From the NCBI RefSeq assembly GCF_000349325.1, contig NC_020504.1, positions 5,552,053 through 5,616,052 on the forward strand: DNA of 64,000 nt. The letters run 5' to 3'. Both the position numbers and the translations under genes were made by a program. Below are positions 1 to 8,112 of the stretch, one piece after another (the first letter of the stretch is position 1; every line of letters starts with the position of its first letter). A model generated the notes under the pieces. It ran no database searches and had not been told where the DNA came from. It was given only the letters and a program-made list of their open reading frames with translations. This DNA is from Streptomyces davaonensis JCM 4913 (GTDB taxonomy: Bacteria; Actinomycetota; Actinomycetes; Streptomycetales; Streptomycetaceae).

Positions 1-246
1 CCGAAGACCATGGCGTACGTCGTCGCCTACGCCGAACTCGCCCTGGGGCTCGGCCTGATCGCCGGATTCCTCACCCCGGTCGCCCTGGTCGCCGGGCTGC
101 TGCTGAACGGCGTCTACTTCGCGCTGATGATCCACGACTGGGCGGAACAGGGCCAGAACTCGATGATGGCGCTGATCTCGACGGTCGCGCTGTTCGGCAT
201 GTCCTGGCAGACCTGGTCGCTGGACGACGCGCTGGGGCTGTTCTGA
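1..246 (+). CDS. DoxX-like membrane protein, C-terminal part
   Basis: The reading frame is already open at the first base, so the N-terminus lies outside the window. About 81 residues are visible with two or three hydrophobic segments (roughly AELALGLGLIAGFLT, ALVAGLLLNGVYFAL and ALISTVALFGM) and a tail in which an Asn is followed by a short helix and SLDDAL. This ending resembles DoxX/DoxD small membrane proteins. The TGA stop overlaps the ATG of the next gene (TGATG), so the two are probably translationally coupled. Family assignment rests on the hydropathy pattern and C-terminal motif only. Confidence 0.55.
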   Translation, partial: PKTMAYVVAYAELALGLGLIAGFLTPVALVAGLLLNGVYFALMIHDWAEQGQNSMMALISTVALFGMSWQTWSLDDALGLF

Positions 247-716
247 TGACGCGCGGCCCGGAAAACGGCCGTCATCCCGCCCGCTTCGACCTGCCCGAAC
301 CCGACGCTTTCAGCCGCCCCTACTGGGACGCGGCGGCCGAGGGGCGGCTGCTGATCCGCCGCTGCGGGAGCTGCGGCCGGGCGCATCACTACCCGCGGGA
401 GTTCTGCCCGTACTGCTGGAGCGAGGACGTCCGCTGGGAGACCGCGAGCGGCCGGGCCGCGCTCTACACCTGGTCGGTCGTCCACCGCAACGACCTGCCG
501 CCCTTCGGGGAGCGCACCCCGTACGTCGCCGCCGTGGTCGACCTCGCCGAGGGCCCGCGGATGATGACGGAGATCGTTGAGTGGACCGGGGCGGCCGGCG
601 AGGCACCGCTGCGGTCCGGGATGGAACTGGAGGCGGGGTTCCGGGACGGGGTGCCGGTGTTCCGGCCGCGAAGCCGTCGGTCGCCCTCGAGCCGTCAGAT
701 GCCCGCGAACGTGTGA
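246..716 (+). CDS. DUF35 OB-fold protein with N-terminal zinc ribbon
   Basis: A 156-residue protein of the DUF35 family. Near residues 40-56 it has a rubredoxin-like ribbon (CGSCG, then 14 residues on FCPYC), followed by an OB-fold stretch (ALYTWSVVHR, then TPYVAAVVDL and a glycine-rich end). Known DUF35 proteins are partners of thiolase-fold enzymes and help present acyl-CoA substrates, as in the steroid side-chain aldolase ChsH2-Ltp2. No thiolase gene touches this one; the nearest is at 6872-8020, so its partner could lie upstream of the window. The start overlaps the stop of the DoxX-like gene. Confidence 0.8.
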   Translation: MTRGPENGRHPARFDLPEPDAFSRPYWDAAAEGRLLIRRCGSCGRAHHYPREFCPYCWSEDVRWETASGRAALYTWSVVHRNDLPPFGERTPYVAAVVDLAEGPRMMTEIVEWTGAAGEAPLRSGMELEAGFRDGVPVFRPRSRRSPSSRQMPANV

Positions 717-737
717 GCGACCGGTTTCAATGGCCTC

Positions 738-1337
738 ATGGCTCTCGATGATCGGCACCACACGGCCCCCTTTCCCGATCTGCGCGCCCAGGACCTGTGG
801 CTGCGCCCCTGGGACCCGGAGTCGGAGGCGGATGTCGAGGCGTGGCTGCGCGGGCGGACGGACCCGGAGTTCGCCCGCTGGAACACCCCGCTGAGCTTCA
901 CCACCGACGCGGACAGCGCCCGGGAGCAGATCAGAGCGTCGGCGCGGTCCGCGGCGGAGGGAACGGCGGCGCCGTACTGCATCGCGGACGCGGACACCGG
1001 GCGGCCGCTCGGGCATCTCGGCGTCAACGTCACCAACCGTGTGATGAACACAGCGCGCGTCGGATACTGGGTCCTGCCCGAGGAGCGCGGCCGGGGAATC
1101 GCCACCCGCGCACTCCTCCTCGCCGCGCGCTGGGCGCTCACCGATCTGGGCCTGCACCGACTGGAACTCGACCACGCGGTCGGGCACGATTCCTCCTGCC
1201 GCATCGCCGAGCGCTGCGGTTTCCCCTACGAGGGCACCCTCAGGGGCGCGATGTGGGAGGCGGGCCGCCATGACGCGTACCGGGACATGCATCTGCACGC
1301 CCGGCTGGCCGGCGACCCCGAGCCGGACCCGGTGTAG
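738..1337 (+). CDS. GNAT acetyltransferase, RimJ/RimL type
   Basis: A 199-residue GNAT protein. It opens with the usual RimJ/RimL strand (RAQDLWLRPWDPE). The acetyl-CoA motif A sits near residue 115 (GYWVLPEERGRGIATRAL, including the R/GxGxA loop), and the C-terminus has the RIAERCGFPYEGTLR block typical of N-acetyltransferases acting on ribosomal proteins or small amines. The substrate cannot be predicted. It is a single gene, 21 bases after the DUF35 gene and on the same strand, so read-through is possible. Confidence 0.85.
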   Translation: MALDDRHHTAPFPDLRAQDLWLRPWDPESEADVEAWLRGRTDPEFARWNTPLSFTTDADSAREQIRASARSAAEGTAAPYCIADADTGRPLGHLGVNVTNRVMNTARVGYWVLPEERGRGIATRALLLAARWALTDLGLHRLELDHAVGHDSSCRIAERCGFPYEGTLRGAMWEAGRHDAYRDMHLHARLAGDPEPDPV

Positions 1338-1424
1338 AGGAGTTGCCGTCGCGTCGATGTGACGGCCGTGCGTTCACCCCGACAAGGCATGGCCAAGTCC
1401 CGTACAGACGCGGGATCATGAGAC

Positions 1425-2300
1425 ATGCGCTCGGACGACTGGTACGTCACCGAAGACCTCGACCGCTTCCTCTCCCACGCGGGAGGCTTCCTGCGGTCGC
1501 GCCCCGATCTGCACACCGTCGCCCTGACGGTCACCGAGTCCCTGCGGATGCGCGGGCTGAACGCCTACGGCGGTGACGAGCCGCCCGTGTTCGGGGTGAT
1601 GGAACGCGACGGCCAGGTGCGCGGAGCGTACTTCCGCACCCCGCCCTACCGGCTGAACGTCACCCCGCTCACCGCCGACGAGACCGACGCCCTCGCCGCC
1701 CATCTGGTCGCCGTCGGCCACCCGGTGCCCGGCATCATCGGCACCCGCGAGACCTCCGCCGGATTCGTCCGCTCCTGGCAGCGCCACACCGGTGCGACGG
1801 CGGCCCTGCGCCAGCGGCAACGCCTGTACCGGCTCGGCATGCTGATGATGCCGCAGCCGGTGCCGGCGGGCGCCGCGCGGGTGGCGGGCGAGAAGGACCG
1901 GGACCAACTGATCAAGTGGTACGGCGAGTTCGTGGAGAGCGTCGGCGACCACGCGGCCGGTGACCTGGACGCCTGGGCCGACCACCGCATCGGCTACGGC
2001 GGCATCACCTTCTGGGAGGACCCGGACGGCACCCCTGTCTCCATGTGCGGGGTGACCCCGATGGTCGCCGGCCAGGTCCGGATCGCCCCCGTCTACACCC
2101 CCTCCCACCTGCGCGGACGCGGTTACGCCGGAGCGGTGACGGTCGAGGTCAGCCGCGCCGCCGTCCGCTCCGGCGCCGAGGAGGTCCTGCTCTTCACGGA
2201 CCTGTCCAACAACACCAGCAACGTCCTCTACCAGCGGCTCGGCTACCGGGCGGTGGCGGATTTCGAGGTGTACGACTTCTCCGGCGGCGCCGATCGGTGA
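1425..2300 (+). CDS. GNAT family N-acetyltransferase
   Basis: A 291-residue protein with an N-terminal half without clear identity and a GNAT fold in the C-terminal third. Motif A is near residues 220-240 (RIAPVYTPSHLRGRGYAGAV) and the closing block is LYQRLGYRAVADFEVYDF. Two-domain acetyltransferases of this size are common in Streptomyces and act on unknown small molecules. The gene converges with the lipoprotein gene to its right; a short GGGCC/GGCCC hairpin at 2306-2318 lies between their stops. Confidence 0.8.
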   Translation: MRSDDWYVTEDLDRFLSHAGGFLRSRPDLHTVALTVTESLRMRGLNAYGGDEPPVFGVMERDGQVRGAYFRTPPYRLNVTPLTADETDALAAHLVAVGHPVPGIIGTRETSAGFVRSWQRHTGATAALRQRQRLYRLGMLMMPQPVPAGAARVAGEKDRDQLIKWYGEFVESVGDHAAGDLDAWADHRIGYGGITFWEDPDGTPVSMCGVTPMVAGQVRIAPVYTPSHLRGRGYAGAVTVEVSRAAVRSGAEEVLLFTDLSNNTSNVLYQRLGYRAVADFEVYDFSGGADR

Positions 2301-2323
2301 ACGACGGGCCGCCGGCCCTGGGT

Positions 2324-2779
2324 TCACCGGGCGCTGTCGTCGACCTTGAACGTGTAGTTGACCTGCTTGCCGTTGACCGCGGTGGCGGTCACGGTGACAC
2401 CGAGGATGTCGCTTCCCGCAGTGAGCTCGCAGCGGATCGTGGCGCCGACCCGGGCGGGGAGGTGCTCGGGACAGGTGACCTTGTCGGGACGTCGGCCGGT
2501 GTCCGCGGCGAGCTTGTCGGCGATCGTCTGCGCGACGCGCGCCTTGTGGACGGCCCCGCCTTCGTTGACGCCCTCGTTCTCGGGCGCCGAAGGGGCTTCA
2601 CCGGTCGGCTGCTCCTCGGCCGTCGGCTCTTCCTCGGGGGCGGCCGCGCTCTCGGACGCCGTGGGCTCGTCCTTCTCCTCCGCGTTGCCGATGCTGAAGG
2701 AGCATCCGGTGGCGAGAAGCACCGTCAGCGCGCCCATTGCCGCCGTGGCCGCGACCCTGTTGTACCGCGTGCGCAACAT
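2324..2779 (-). CDS. DUF4333 lipoprotein
   Basis: A secreted lipoprotein of 151 residues. An upstream ATG at 2809 is in frame, but the start at 2779 has a ribosome site (GGGAGAG) just before it and gives a clean lipoprotein signal peptide ending LLATGC. After the lipidated Cys comes a Glu/Ala/Pro-rich linker of about 50 residues, then a DUF4333 domain with two cysteines (VTCPEHL and TIRCEL) that probably form a disulfide. The role is unknown. It follows the lipase gene on the same strand but a terminator lies between them. Confidence 0.85.
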   Translation of the reverse strand: MLRTRYNRVAATAAMGALTVLLATGCSFSIGNAEEKDEPTASESAAAPEEEPTAEEQPTGEAPSAPENEGVNEGGAVHKARVAQTIADKLAADTGRRPDKVTCPEHLPARVGATIRCELTAGSDILGVTVTATAVNGKQVNYTFKVDDSAR

Positions 2780-2807
2780 TCTCTCCCTTTGTTCATGACG
2801 GTGAGTC

Positions 2808-2847
2808 AAAAGGGGTGCGGTCGCCCTGTGCTCGACGACCGCACCCC
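2808..2847 (-). terminator. Rho-independent terminator after the lipase gene
   Basis: Inverted repeat GGGGTGCGGTCG (2812-2823) and CGACCGCACCCC (2836-2847), a 12-bp stem with a 12-base loop. On the minus strand it is followed by TTTT. It lies 26 bases after the stop of the lipase gene and ends before the DUF4333 start. Confidence 0.85.
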
Positions 2848-2872
2848 CCTTGTGCCGGGTTGTCCGTGGAGA

Positions 2873-3721
2873 TCAGGTCGTGCTGTGGTAGTACACGGCC
2901 AGGCGAGCCTGCTTCACGGGAGAGATGCGGTCGTGCCAACTGGTCCACGTGGTGGAGTACTTGATCCGGCCGTACCACGATCCGGAGCTGATGGTGCGGA
3001 GTTCGTTGTGGCCGATGCCGTCGTCGTACTGGACCTCGTGATCCGCGGTGCCGGCGATGCCGGACGTCTCGGAGACGATTCCGTCGTCGACCGACGAGAC
3101 GGTGGTCCAGTCGGTGCCGATCTGGGAGTTGGGCATGGTTGACGGGAGGTTGTCCAGGAACGTGCTGCCCGGCTTCATGTCCCGGCACTGCTGCCAGGTG
3201 GCGCAGACGTTGCCCCAGTTGGTTCCGCCGTGCGGGGTGCCGAGCGTGACGACGTCCTCGATGTAGAGCTTGTCCGGGAAGCCCGAAGCGTGCCTGTTGG
3301 TGTAGTAGATCGCGGCGCGGACTACGAGACCGCCCATGGAGTGCGCGACGACGTCGATCTTCTTGTTGTTGTCCGTGTAGTACCTGTTGACCCAGTTCGC
3401 GAACGCCTTGGCCACCGTCTTGAGGTCCGTGGAACGCGTCCCTCGGTACTTGTACGAGCAATTGCTGTTCTGGTCGTAGTAGCCGAACGTGAGCAGGTTC
3501 CCCTCCCACCCGTTGTTCGCGAAGTGCTTACGGGCAGTGCGGAAGTATTCGGCGCAGTCGTGGCTGCCGTCCGGAGCGTATCCGTGAACGAAGACGACCC
3601 GGTTCTCGTCCCCGTTCGACCGGGACGGCGCCGCGCCGGCCGGCGTGACCGTGAACATGGTGATGACCGTGGCCAGCACCACGGAAAGAAGCAGCGTGAG
3701 CCGCCTCCGAAGCCTCTGCAT
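2873..3721 (-). CDS. Secreted alpha/beta-hydrolase lipase
   Basis: A 282-residue secreted lipase/esterase. The frame extends to 3817, but the start at 3721 is preferred: it has a GGGGAA ribosome site and begins a classic signal peptide (MQRLRRRLTLLLSVVLA, cleaved near AGAA). The mature part starts with the oxyanion strand VVFVHGY. The nucleophile elbow is AHSMGGL, followed by TLGTPHGGT; an Asp lies in SSVDDGIVS and a His in GIGHNEL, giving a full catalytic triad. The layout matches class 2 bacterial lipases of the Bacillus LipA type. Substrate specificity is inferred. Confidence 0.88.
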   Translation of the reverse strand: MQRLRRRLTLLLSVVLATVITMFTVTPAGAAPSRSNGDENRVVFVHGYAPDGSHDCAEYFRTARKHFANNGWEGNLLTFGYYDQNSNCSYKYRGTRSTDLKTVAKAFANWVNRYYTDNNKKIDVVAHSMGGLVVRAAIYYTNRHASGFPDKLYIEDVVTLGTPHGGTNWGNVCATWQQCRDMKPGSTFLDNLPSTMPNSQIGTDWTTVSSVDDGIVSETSGIAGTADHEVQYDDGIGHNELRTISSGSWYGRIKYSTTWTSWHDRISPVKQARLAVYYHSTT

Positions 3722-3847
3722 GACGATTCCCCGTGATTGAGTGTGGCCGAGAACGTTCGGCCTCTCGGCACGGTAGTTATGCCTGGCCGCGAGGTGTGCC
3801 GGTCGTTCGACCCACAAAAGTCGTCCGTCAGGAACCCGAACGGAGCA

Positions 3848-4507
3848 TCAGGGCCAGAGCAGCTCCCGGACCCAACCCGGCTCCGCACGCCGGTAGTTCA
3901 GCCGTACGTGCCGGCGCCGTTCCTCGCCCTGGAAGAACTCCACCTCCTCCGGGCGGAGGCGGTAGAGGGTCCAGGTGGGGACGGGGGCGGCCGGTTCGCG
4001 CTGGGCGTGGGCCCAGGACTCGGCCGAGACGCGCTCCAACTCGGCCAGGGAGCCGAGTACTTCGCTCTGGCGGCCGGTCAGGGCCGCCGCCAGCGCGCCG
4101 GTCGAGCGGGCGTGCAGATCGGCCTGGCTCTGCGTGGACGGGGCCGCGGTGACCGGCCCGCGCACCCGCACCTGCCGCCCCAGCACCGGCCAGTAGAAGC
4201 CGAGGGCCGCGTACGGGCGGGCGCTGAGCTGCCTGCCCTTGCGGCTGGTCACATGGGTCGCGAAGGACCAGCCGTCTGCGTCGGCGCCGTGCAGCATCAC
4301 GGTCCGTACGTCCGGCCGGCCCGCCTCGTCCGAGGTCGCCAGCGACATGGTGTGCGGCTCGGTCTGCCCCGCCGCCACCGCGTCCGCGAACCACGCCGTG
4401 AACAGCGGCAACGGTTCGTCGGGCGCCGCCTCGGGGTCGAACGGCGACAGCGCGGTCACCTCCGGAGCCCATACCCGCAGCGACCTCAGCAGCTCATGAA
4501 GTTCCAT
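3848..4507 (-). CDS. Pyridoxamine 5'-phosphate oxidase family protein (PdxH-like)
   Basis: A 219-residue FMN-binding split-barrel protein. It keeps the order seen in PdxH: an N-terminal helix, SLATSDEAGRPDVRTVMLHG for FMN contact, the FATHVTSRKGRQL phosphate-binding stretch, FYWPVLGRQVRVRG, and the C-terminal dimerisation block ending WVRELLWP. PdxH oxidises pyridoxine or pyridoxamine phosphate to pyridoxal phosphate. It could instead be one of the Streptomyces PdxH paralogues used in secondary metabolism. It diverges from the gene at 4637. Confidence 0.8.
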   Translation of the reverse strand: MELHELLRSLRVWAPEVTALSPFDPEAAPDEPLPLFTAWFADAVAAGQTEPHTMSLATSDEAGRPDVRTVMLHGADADGWSFATHVTSRKGRQLSARPYAALGFYWPVLGRQVRVRGPVTAAPSTQSQADLHARSTGALAAALTGRQSEVLGSLAELERVSAESWAHAQREPAAPVPTWTLYRLRPEEVEFFQGEERRRHVRLNYRRAEPGWVRELLWP

Positions 4508-4636
4508 GCACCGATTGTCGGACGCGGCGGGTGCCGGTTCCGGTTCACCACCACGGCGGACGGGTACCCGATCCGCACCGGCCGACGTCGCCTGCCGTTG
4601 TCCGGCGCGTCATCAGGTGTCCCTACCGTGCCCGCC

Positions 4637-5833
4637 ATGAGAAGACTCTCGATCATGCTCAGCGCCGTCGCGCTGACCGCCGGACTCACGGCGCCCGCCG
4701 CCCTCGCCGGTGAGCGCGGGGACGACTTCGGGCAGGCCACCCTCACCGGCTGGGCCGCCCTTCCGGCGGAGACCTTCGTGCCGGGCAGCGAGCCGTCCGG
4801 GGCGGCGATAGGCGCCGGGCCGTTCAACGGCATCGCCGCGCCCTTCGCCGACCAGCCCGTGCAGGGCTTCAGCGGCGTCGTGAACCGGCACGACGGCACC
4901 TATGACGTGCTCTCGGACAACGGCTACGGCGCCAAGGCCAACAGTGCCGACTTCCTGCTGCGCGTGCACCGCGTCAAGTCGGACACCCGCACCGGCCAGG
5001 TCAAGGTGCTCGGCGGCTTCAACCTCACCGACCCTGACCACAAGGTGCCGTTCCCGCTCACCCGCGCCGACCGCACCCTCACCGGCGCCGACTTCGACGT
5101 CGAGTCGATCGTGCGGTCCTACGACGGCACCCTCTGGCTCGGGGACGAGTTCGGCCCGTTCCTGCTGCACTTCTCGCCCACCGGCAAGCTCCTGGAAGCC
5201 CCGATCTCCCTGGAGGGCGTGAAGGCGCCGGAGAACCCGTTCCTCAACGGTGGCACGCCCAACCTCGGTGGCAGCAAGGGCTTCGAGGGCATGGCCCGCT
5301 CCGTGGACGGGCGGTACCTGTACCCGCTGCTGGAGGGCACCGTCTCCGGTGACACCCCCGGTGACCTGCGCTTCAACCAGTTCGACCTGAAGTCGGGCCA
5401 GTACACCGGCAAGCGCTGGACGTACCGCCTGGAGTCCCCGGCGCACGCCATAGGCGACGCCATCGCCGTCGACAAGCACCGTTTCCTCGTCATCGAGCGG
5501 GACGGCGGCCAGGGCGAGACGGCCAAGGTCAAGCGGATCTATCTCGCCGACACCCGCGACCGCGATCACGACGGCGTCATGGACAAGACCCTCGTCGCCG
5601 ACCTCATGAACCTCGCGAACCCCAAGAAGCTCGGCGGCTTCGGCGAGACCTTCACCTTCCCGTTCCAGACGATCGAGGACGTCACGCTCCTGGACGACCG
5701 CACCCTCGCCGTCCTGAACGACAACAACTTCCCCTTCTCCTCCGGCCGTACGGCGGGCAAGGCGGACAACAACGAGTTCATCACCATCCGCCTCGACGAG
5801 CGCCTGCACGCGGACCCGCGCGCGTTCTTCTAG
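4637..5833 (+). CDS. Secreted esterase-like phytase-domain protein
   Basis: The frame is open far upstream, but the real start is the ATG at 4637, which begins a Sec signal peptide (MRRLSIMLSAVALTAGLTA, cleaved after ALA). The mature protein of about 370 residues belongs to the esterase-like activity of phytase family (PF13449), a beta-propeller. Visible hallmarks are DVLSDNGYGAKANSADF, SIVRSYDGTLWLGDEFGP, KGFEGMARSVDGRYL and TIEDVTLLDDRTLAVLNDNN. Members are secreted or periplasmic phosphoesterases of unclear substrate. A strong terminator follows directly. Confidence 0.85.
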   Translation: MRRLSIMLSAVALTAGLTAPAALAGERGDDFGQATLTGWAALPAETFVPGSEPSGAAIGAGPFNGIAAPFADQPVQGFSGVVNRHDGTYDVLSDNGYGAKANSADFLLRVHRVKSDTRTGQVKVLGGFNLTDPDHKVPFPLTRADRTLTGADFDVESIVRSYDGTLWLGDEFGPFLLHFSPTGKLLEAPISLEGVKAPENPFLNGGTPNLGGSKGFEGMARSVDGRYLYPLLEGTVSGDTPGDLRFNQFDLKSGQYTGKRWTYRLESPAHAIGDAIAVDKHRFLVIERDGGQGETAKVKRIYLADTRDRDHDGVMDKTLVADLMNLANPKKLGGFGETFTFPFQTIEDVTLLDDRTLAVLNDNNFPFSSGRTAGKADNNEFITIRLDERLHADPRAFF

Positions 5834-5842
5834 GCCACGGAC

Positions 5843-5876
5843 GGGCCGGCCTCGGCCGAAGAACCGAGGCCGGCCC
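5843..5876. terminator. Bidirectional hairpin terminator
   Basis: Perfect 13-bp inverted repeat GGGCCGGCCTCGG / CCGAGGCCGGCCC with an 8-base loop, in the 62-base gap between two convergent genes (stops at 5833 and 5896). No T tract, as is usual in Streptomyces. Confidence 0.85.
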
Positions 5877-5895
5877 TGCCTGGCTTGCCGCGGTC

Positions 5896-6816
5896 CTAGC
5901 CGATCAGGCGGCGCCGCCAGTCCAGGGGCGTGACGGTGATGGCCTCGTGGGTGTCGCCGTTCCAGTCGGTGCGCAGGCCCGCTGCTTCGAGGGCGGTCAC
6001 GATCTCGTGGCCGATGGCCGCCGTGGTGTCGGGGGAGTTGTCGAAGCCGCCGTAGAGGAGCATCAGGCCCTGGCCCGCCGCGGCGGAATCCGTGCACTGG
6101 CTGTGGAAGTAGACGTAACCGCGGGCGTCGGGCTCGCCGGCGTCGCGGATCTCGGACTGGCCGCAGCTGCGGCAGCAGGTGAAGTTCTCGCGGGCGGTGA
6201 TTCCGGCGGCCCGGAGTGCGGTGAAGGCGCGGGTGAGGCGCTCGGGGTCGGTCTCGCCCTGCCAGGTGACCTGTTCCGCCACGCGCTCCAGCCACAGCCG
6301 GTCGGCCAGGGCCCGCGCCTGCTCCGGCGAGACGGGCCGGCGGCGGCCGGTCACCAGATACTCCTCGGCGAGTTCGGCCAGCTCGGCACGGGTGGCGTAG
6401 CCACCGTCCAGCGCCTCACGGACACGGTCCTCCAGCGCCTCGCGATCGTCGTCGGCGAGGGTGAGCGGCGGCACCTTGGGCTCGGGGCCCAGGTCCAGCG
6501 GGGACCAGCTCAGACCGCCGCCGTCCCATCCGGGCCGATGGTGCGCCCAGCCGGTGATCGCCGCGATCACGGTCTCGGGGTCGTCGGGCGACGTCTGGAA
6601 GTGCCGGTCGGCGGAACCGGCGCGGTGCTCCAGGGTGTAGTCGCCACCGGTCTCGTGCCAGACCTGGATGTAGACGTCGGGGAGGTCCGGTATCTGCTGG
6701 ACCACCAGGAACTGGTCCCCCTTGCCGCCTATGCGCCGGACCAGCCCGGCCAGTTCCTCGGCGGACGGCCGGATGTGCCGCCTCCGGTTCTCTTCCTCGA
6801 CCACGATTTCGAGCAT
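5896..6816 (-). CDS. DUF6891-type protein
   Basis: A 306-residue cytoplasmic protein. The start at 6816 (MLEIVVEEENRRRH) is chosen over upstream in-frame starts because the upstream part is unlike protein. The N-terminal half (LVRRIGGKGDQFLVV, VYIQVWHETGG) reads like a small beta-domain common in actinobacterial proteins. The C-terminal half carries CCRSCGQSEI, a second region ending YFHSQCTDSA and GLMLLYGG, which fits the DUF6891 family. Its cysteines could bind metal. No function is known. Confidence 0.7.
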   Translation of the reverse strand: MLEIVVEEENRRRHIRPSAEELAGLVRRIGGKGDQFLVVQQIPDLPDVYIQVWHETGGDYTLEHRAGSADRHFQTSPDDPETVIAAITGWAHHRPGWDGGGLSWSPLDLGPEPKVPPLTLADDDREALEDRVREALDGGYATRAELAELAEEYLVTGRRRPVSPEQARALADRLWLERVAEQVTWQGETDPERLTRAFTALRAAGITARENFTCCRSCGQSEIRDAGEPDARGYVYFHSQCTDSAAAGQGLMLLYGGFDNSPDTTAAIGHEIVTALEAAGLRTDWNGDTHEAITVTPLDWRRRLIG

Positions 6817-6871
6817 GCGCAGACTGTGGCACACACCTCTGACATTCGGCCCGGGTCGGCTGTGATCGCCT

Positions 6872-8020
6872 CTACCGCCCCAGTACGACGGTCCCCGACG
6901 AGCAGAACCACCCGCCCGTCCCCGACGCCACGGCGAGGTGCGGCAACTCACCGGCACGCGTGAACACCTGCCGCGCCTCGCACTCGCCCCGGAGCTGGCG
7001 GACCGCCTCCACCAGGAGGAACAGGCCCCGCATCCCCGGGTGCTGGGCCGAGAGCCCGCCGCCGTCGGTGTTCATGGGCAGTTCGCGGGACTGGATGAAG
7101 GCGCCGCCCTCGCCCTTCTTGCAGAAGCCCAGGTCCTCCACGGTGACGAGGGGCATGTAGGTGAAGGCGTCGTAGATCTGGGCCAGGTCGATCTCCGCGG
7201 GGCGGATGCCCGCCCGTTCGAAGGCGAGGCGTCCGCTGATGGCCGCCGGGGAGACCGTGAAGTCCTCCCACTCGGACATCGTGGCGTGGGAGACGTGTTC
7301 GCCGGTGCCCAGAATCCATACCGGCGCGGTGCGGCAGTCCCGGGCGTACTCCTCCGCCGCCAGCAGGACGGCTGCGCCGCCGTCTGAGCGAATGCAGCAG
7401 TGCAGCTTGGTGAAGGGGTCGGCGATCATCGGCCCCGACAGGACGTCGTCGACCGTGATCGGGTCGCGGAACATCGCCTCGGGGTTGCGTGCCGCGTGCT
7501 GTCTGGCCTGCACCGCGACCTCGGCCAACTGCTCGACGGTCGTGCCGTGTTCGATCATGTGGCGGCGCGCGGCCATCGCGTACTTGGCGATGAGGGTGTG
7601 GCCGTACGGGACCTCGTACTGGAGGGGCCCGCGGGCGCCGAAGGACAGGTTCCCGGTCCGGCGGCCCGCCCTGATGTCCGCGCGGGCTGTCGAGCCGTAG
7701 GCCAGGAGGACCGCGTTCGCGTGCCCCGCGGATATCGCGTCCGCCGCGTGGGCCGCCATGACCTCCCAGGCCGCGCCGCCGACCGAGGTGGAGTCCACCC
7801 AGGTCGGGCGCAGGCCCAGATACTCGGCGACCTCGACCGGTGCGAGGACGCCGGTGCCGGCCGAGGCGAACCCGTCGATCAGGGCGCGGTCGAGACCGGC
7901 GTCCGCGAGGGCCCGGCGGGCCGCCTGGGCGTGCAGGGTGAAGGGGGTCGCGTCGTCGACCCGGCCACAGTCGGAGAGGGCGACCCCGACCACGGCGACT
8001 TTCCGGCTTCCGGCAGTCAT
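6872..8020 (-). CDS. Thiolase-fold lipid-transfer protein lacking the usual Cys
   Basis: A 382-residue SCP2/lipid-transfer-type thiolase. Family marks are VVGVALSDCGRV at the start, SDGGAAVLLAAEEYA, DLAQIYDAFTYMPL and NTDGGGLSAQHPG. At the position where degradative thiolases have the acyl-accepting Cys (NCxSG), this protein reads DSTSVGG, and the usual His motif is replaced by YDAFT. This matches aldolase-type Ltp2 relatives more than true thiolases; retro-aldol or accessory acyl-CoA chemistry is therefore inferred. It is divergent from an acyl-CoA dehydrogenase gene and shares the palindromic operator at 8077-8091. Confidence 0.82.
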   Translation of the reverse strand: MTAGSRKVAVVGVALSDCGRVDDATPFTLHAQAARRALADAGLDRALIDGFASAGTGVLAPVEVAEYLGLRPTWVDSTSVGGAAWEVMAAHAADAISAGHANAVLLAYGSTARADIRAGRRTGNLSFGARGPLQYEVPYGHTLIAKYAMAARRHMIEHGTTVEQLAEVAVQARQHAARNPEAMFRDPITVDDVLSGPMIADPFTKLHCCIRSDGGAAVLLAAEEYARDCRTAPVWILGTGEHVSHATMSEWEDFTVSPAAISGRLAFERAGIRPAEIDLAQIYDAFTYMPLVTVEDLGFCKKGEGGAFIQSRELPMNTDGGGLSAQHPGMRGLFLLVEAVRQLRGECEARQVFTRAGELPHLAVASGTGGWFCSSGTVVLGR

Positions 8021-8076
8021 GAACGGCCTCTCCCATCAATGCATCCCTCTGTGCATCTGGACCCGACCCTCCTAAT

Positions 8077-8091
8077 ATGACGGACCGTCAG
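8077..8091. promoter_or_regulatory. 15-bp palindromic operator, copy 1
   Basis: ATGACGGACCGTCAG, which fits the window-wide consensus CTGACGG-N-CCGTCAG with one mismatch in the outer base. It is located between the divergent thiolase (start 8020) and acyl-CoA dehydrogenase (start 8113) genes. The odd-length dyad is the size of TetR-family sites. It includes an in-frame ATG at 8077, which is not the likely start. Confidence 0.75.
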
Positions 8092-8112
8092 ATCCGGAGG
8101 GAAGGGGCAGCG

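Noticed and set aside
3722..3817. Extended N-terminus of the lipase (32 extra residues)
   Set aside because: The shorter start has a GGGGAA site and a signal peptide; the extension is not needed and crosses the promoter.
4613..6295. 560-codon minus-strand frame opposite the phytase-like gene
   Set aside because: Low-complexity Arg/Gly/Glu/Val composition typical of antisense high-GC DNA; the plus-strand protein has a signal peptide and conserved motifs.
8077..8112. Earlier ATG for the acyl-CoA dehydrogenase
   Set aside because: It lies inside the palindromic operator and has no ribosome site, while ATG 8113 does.
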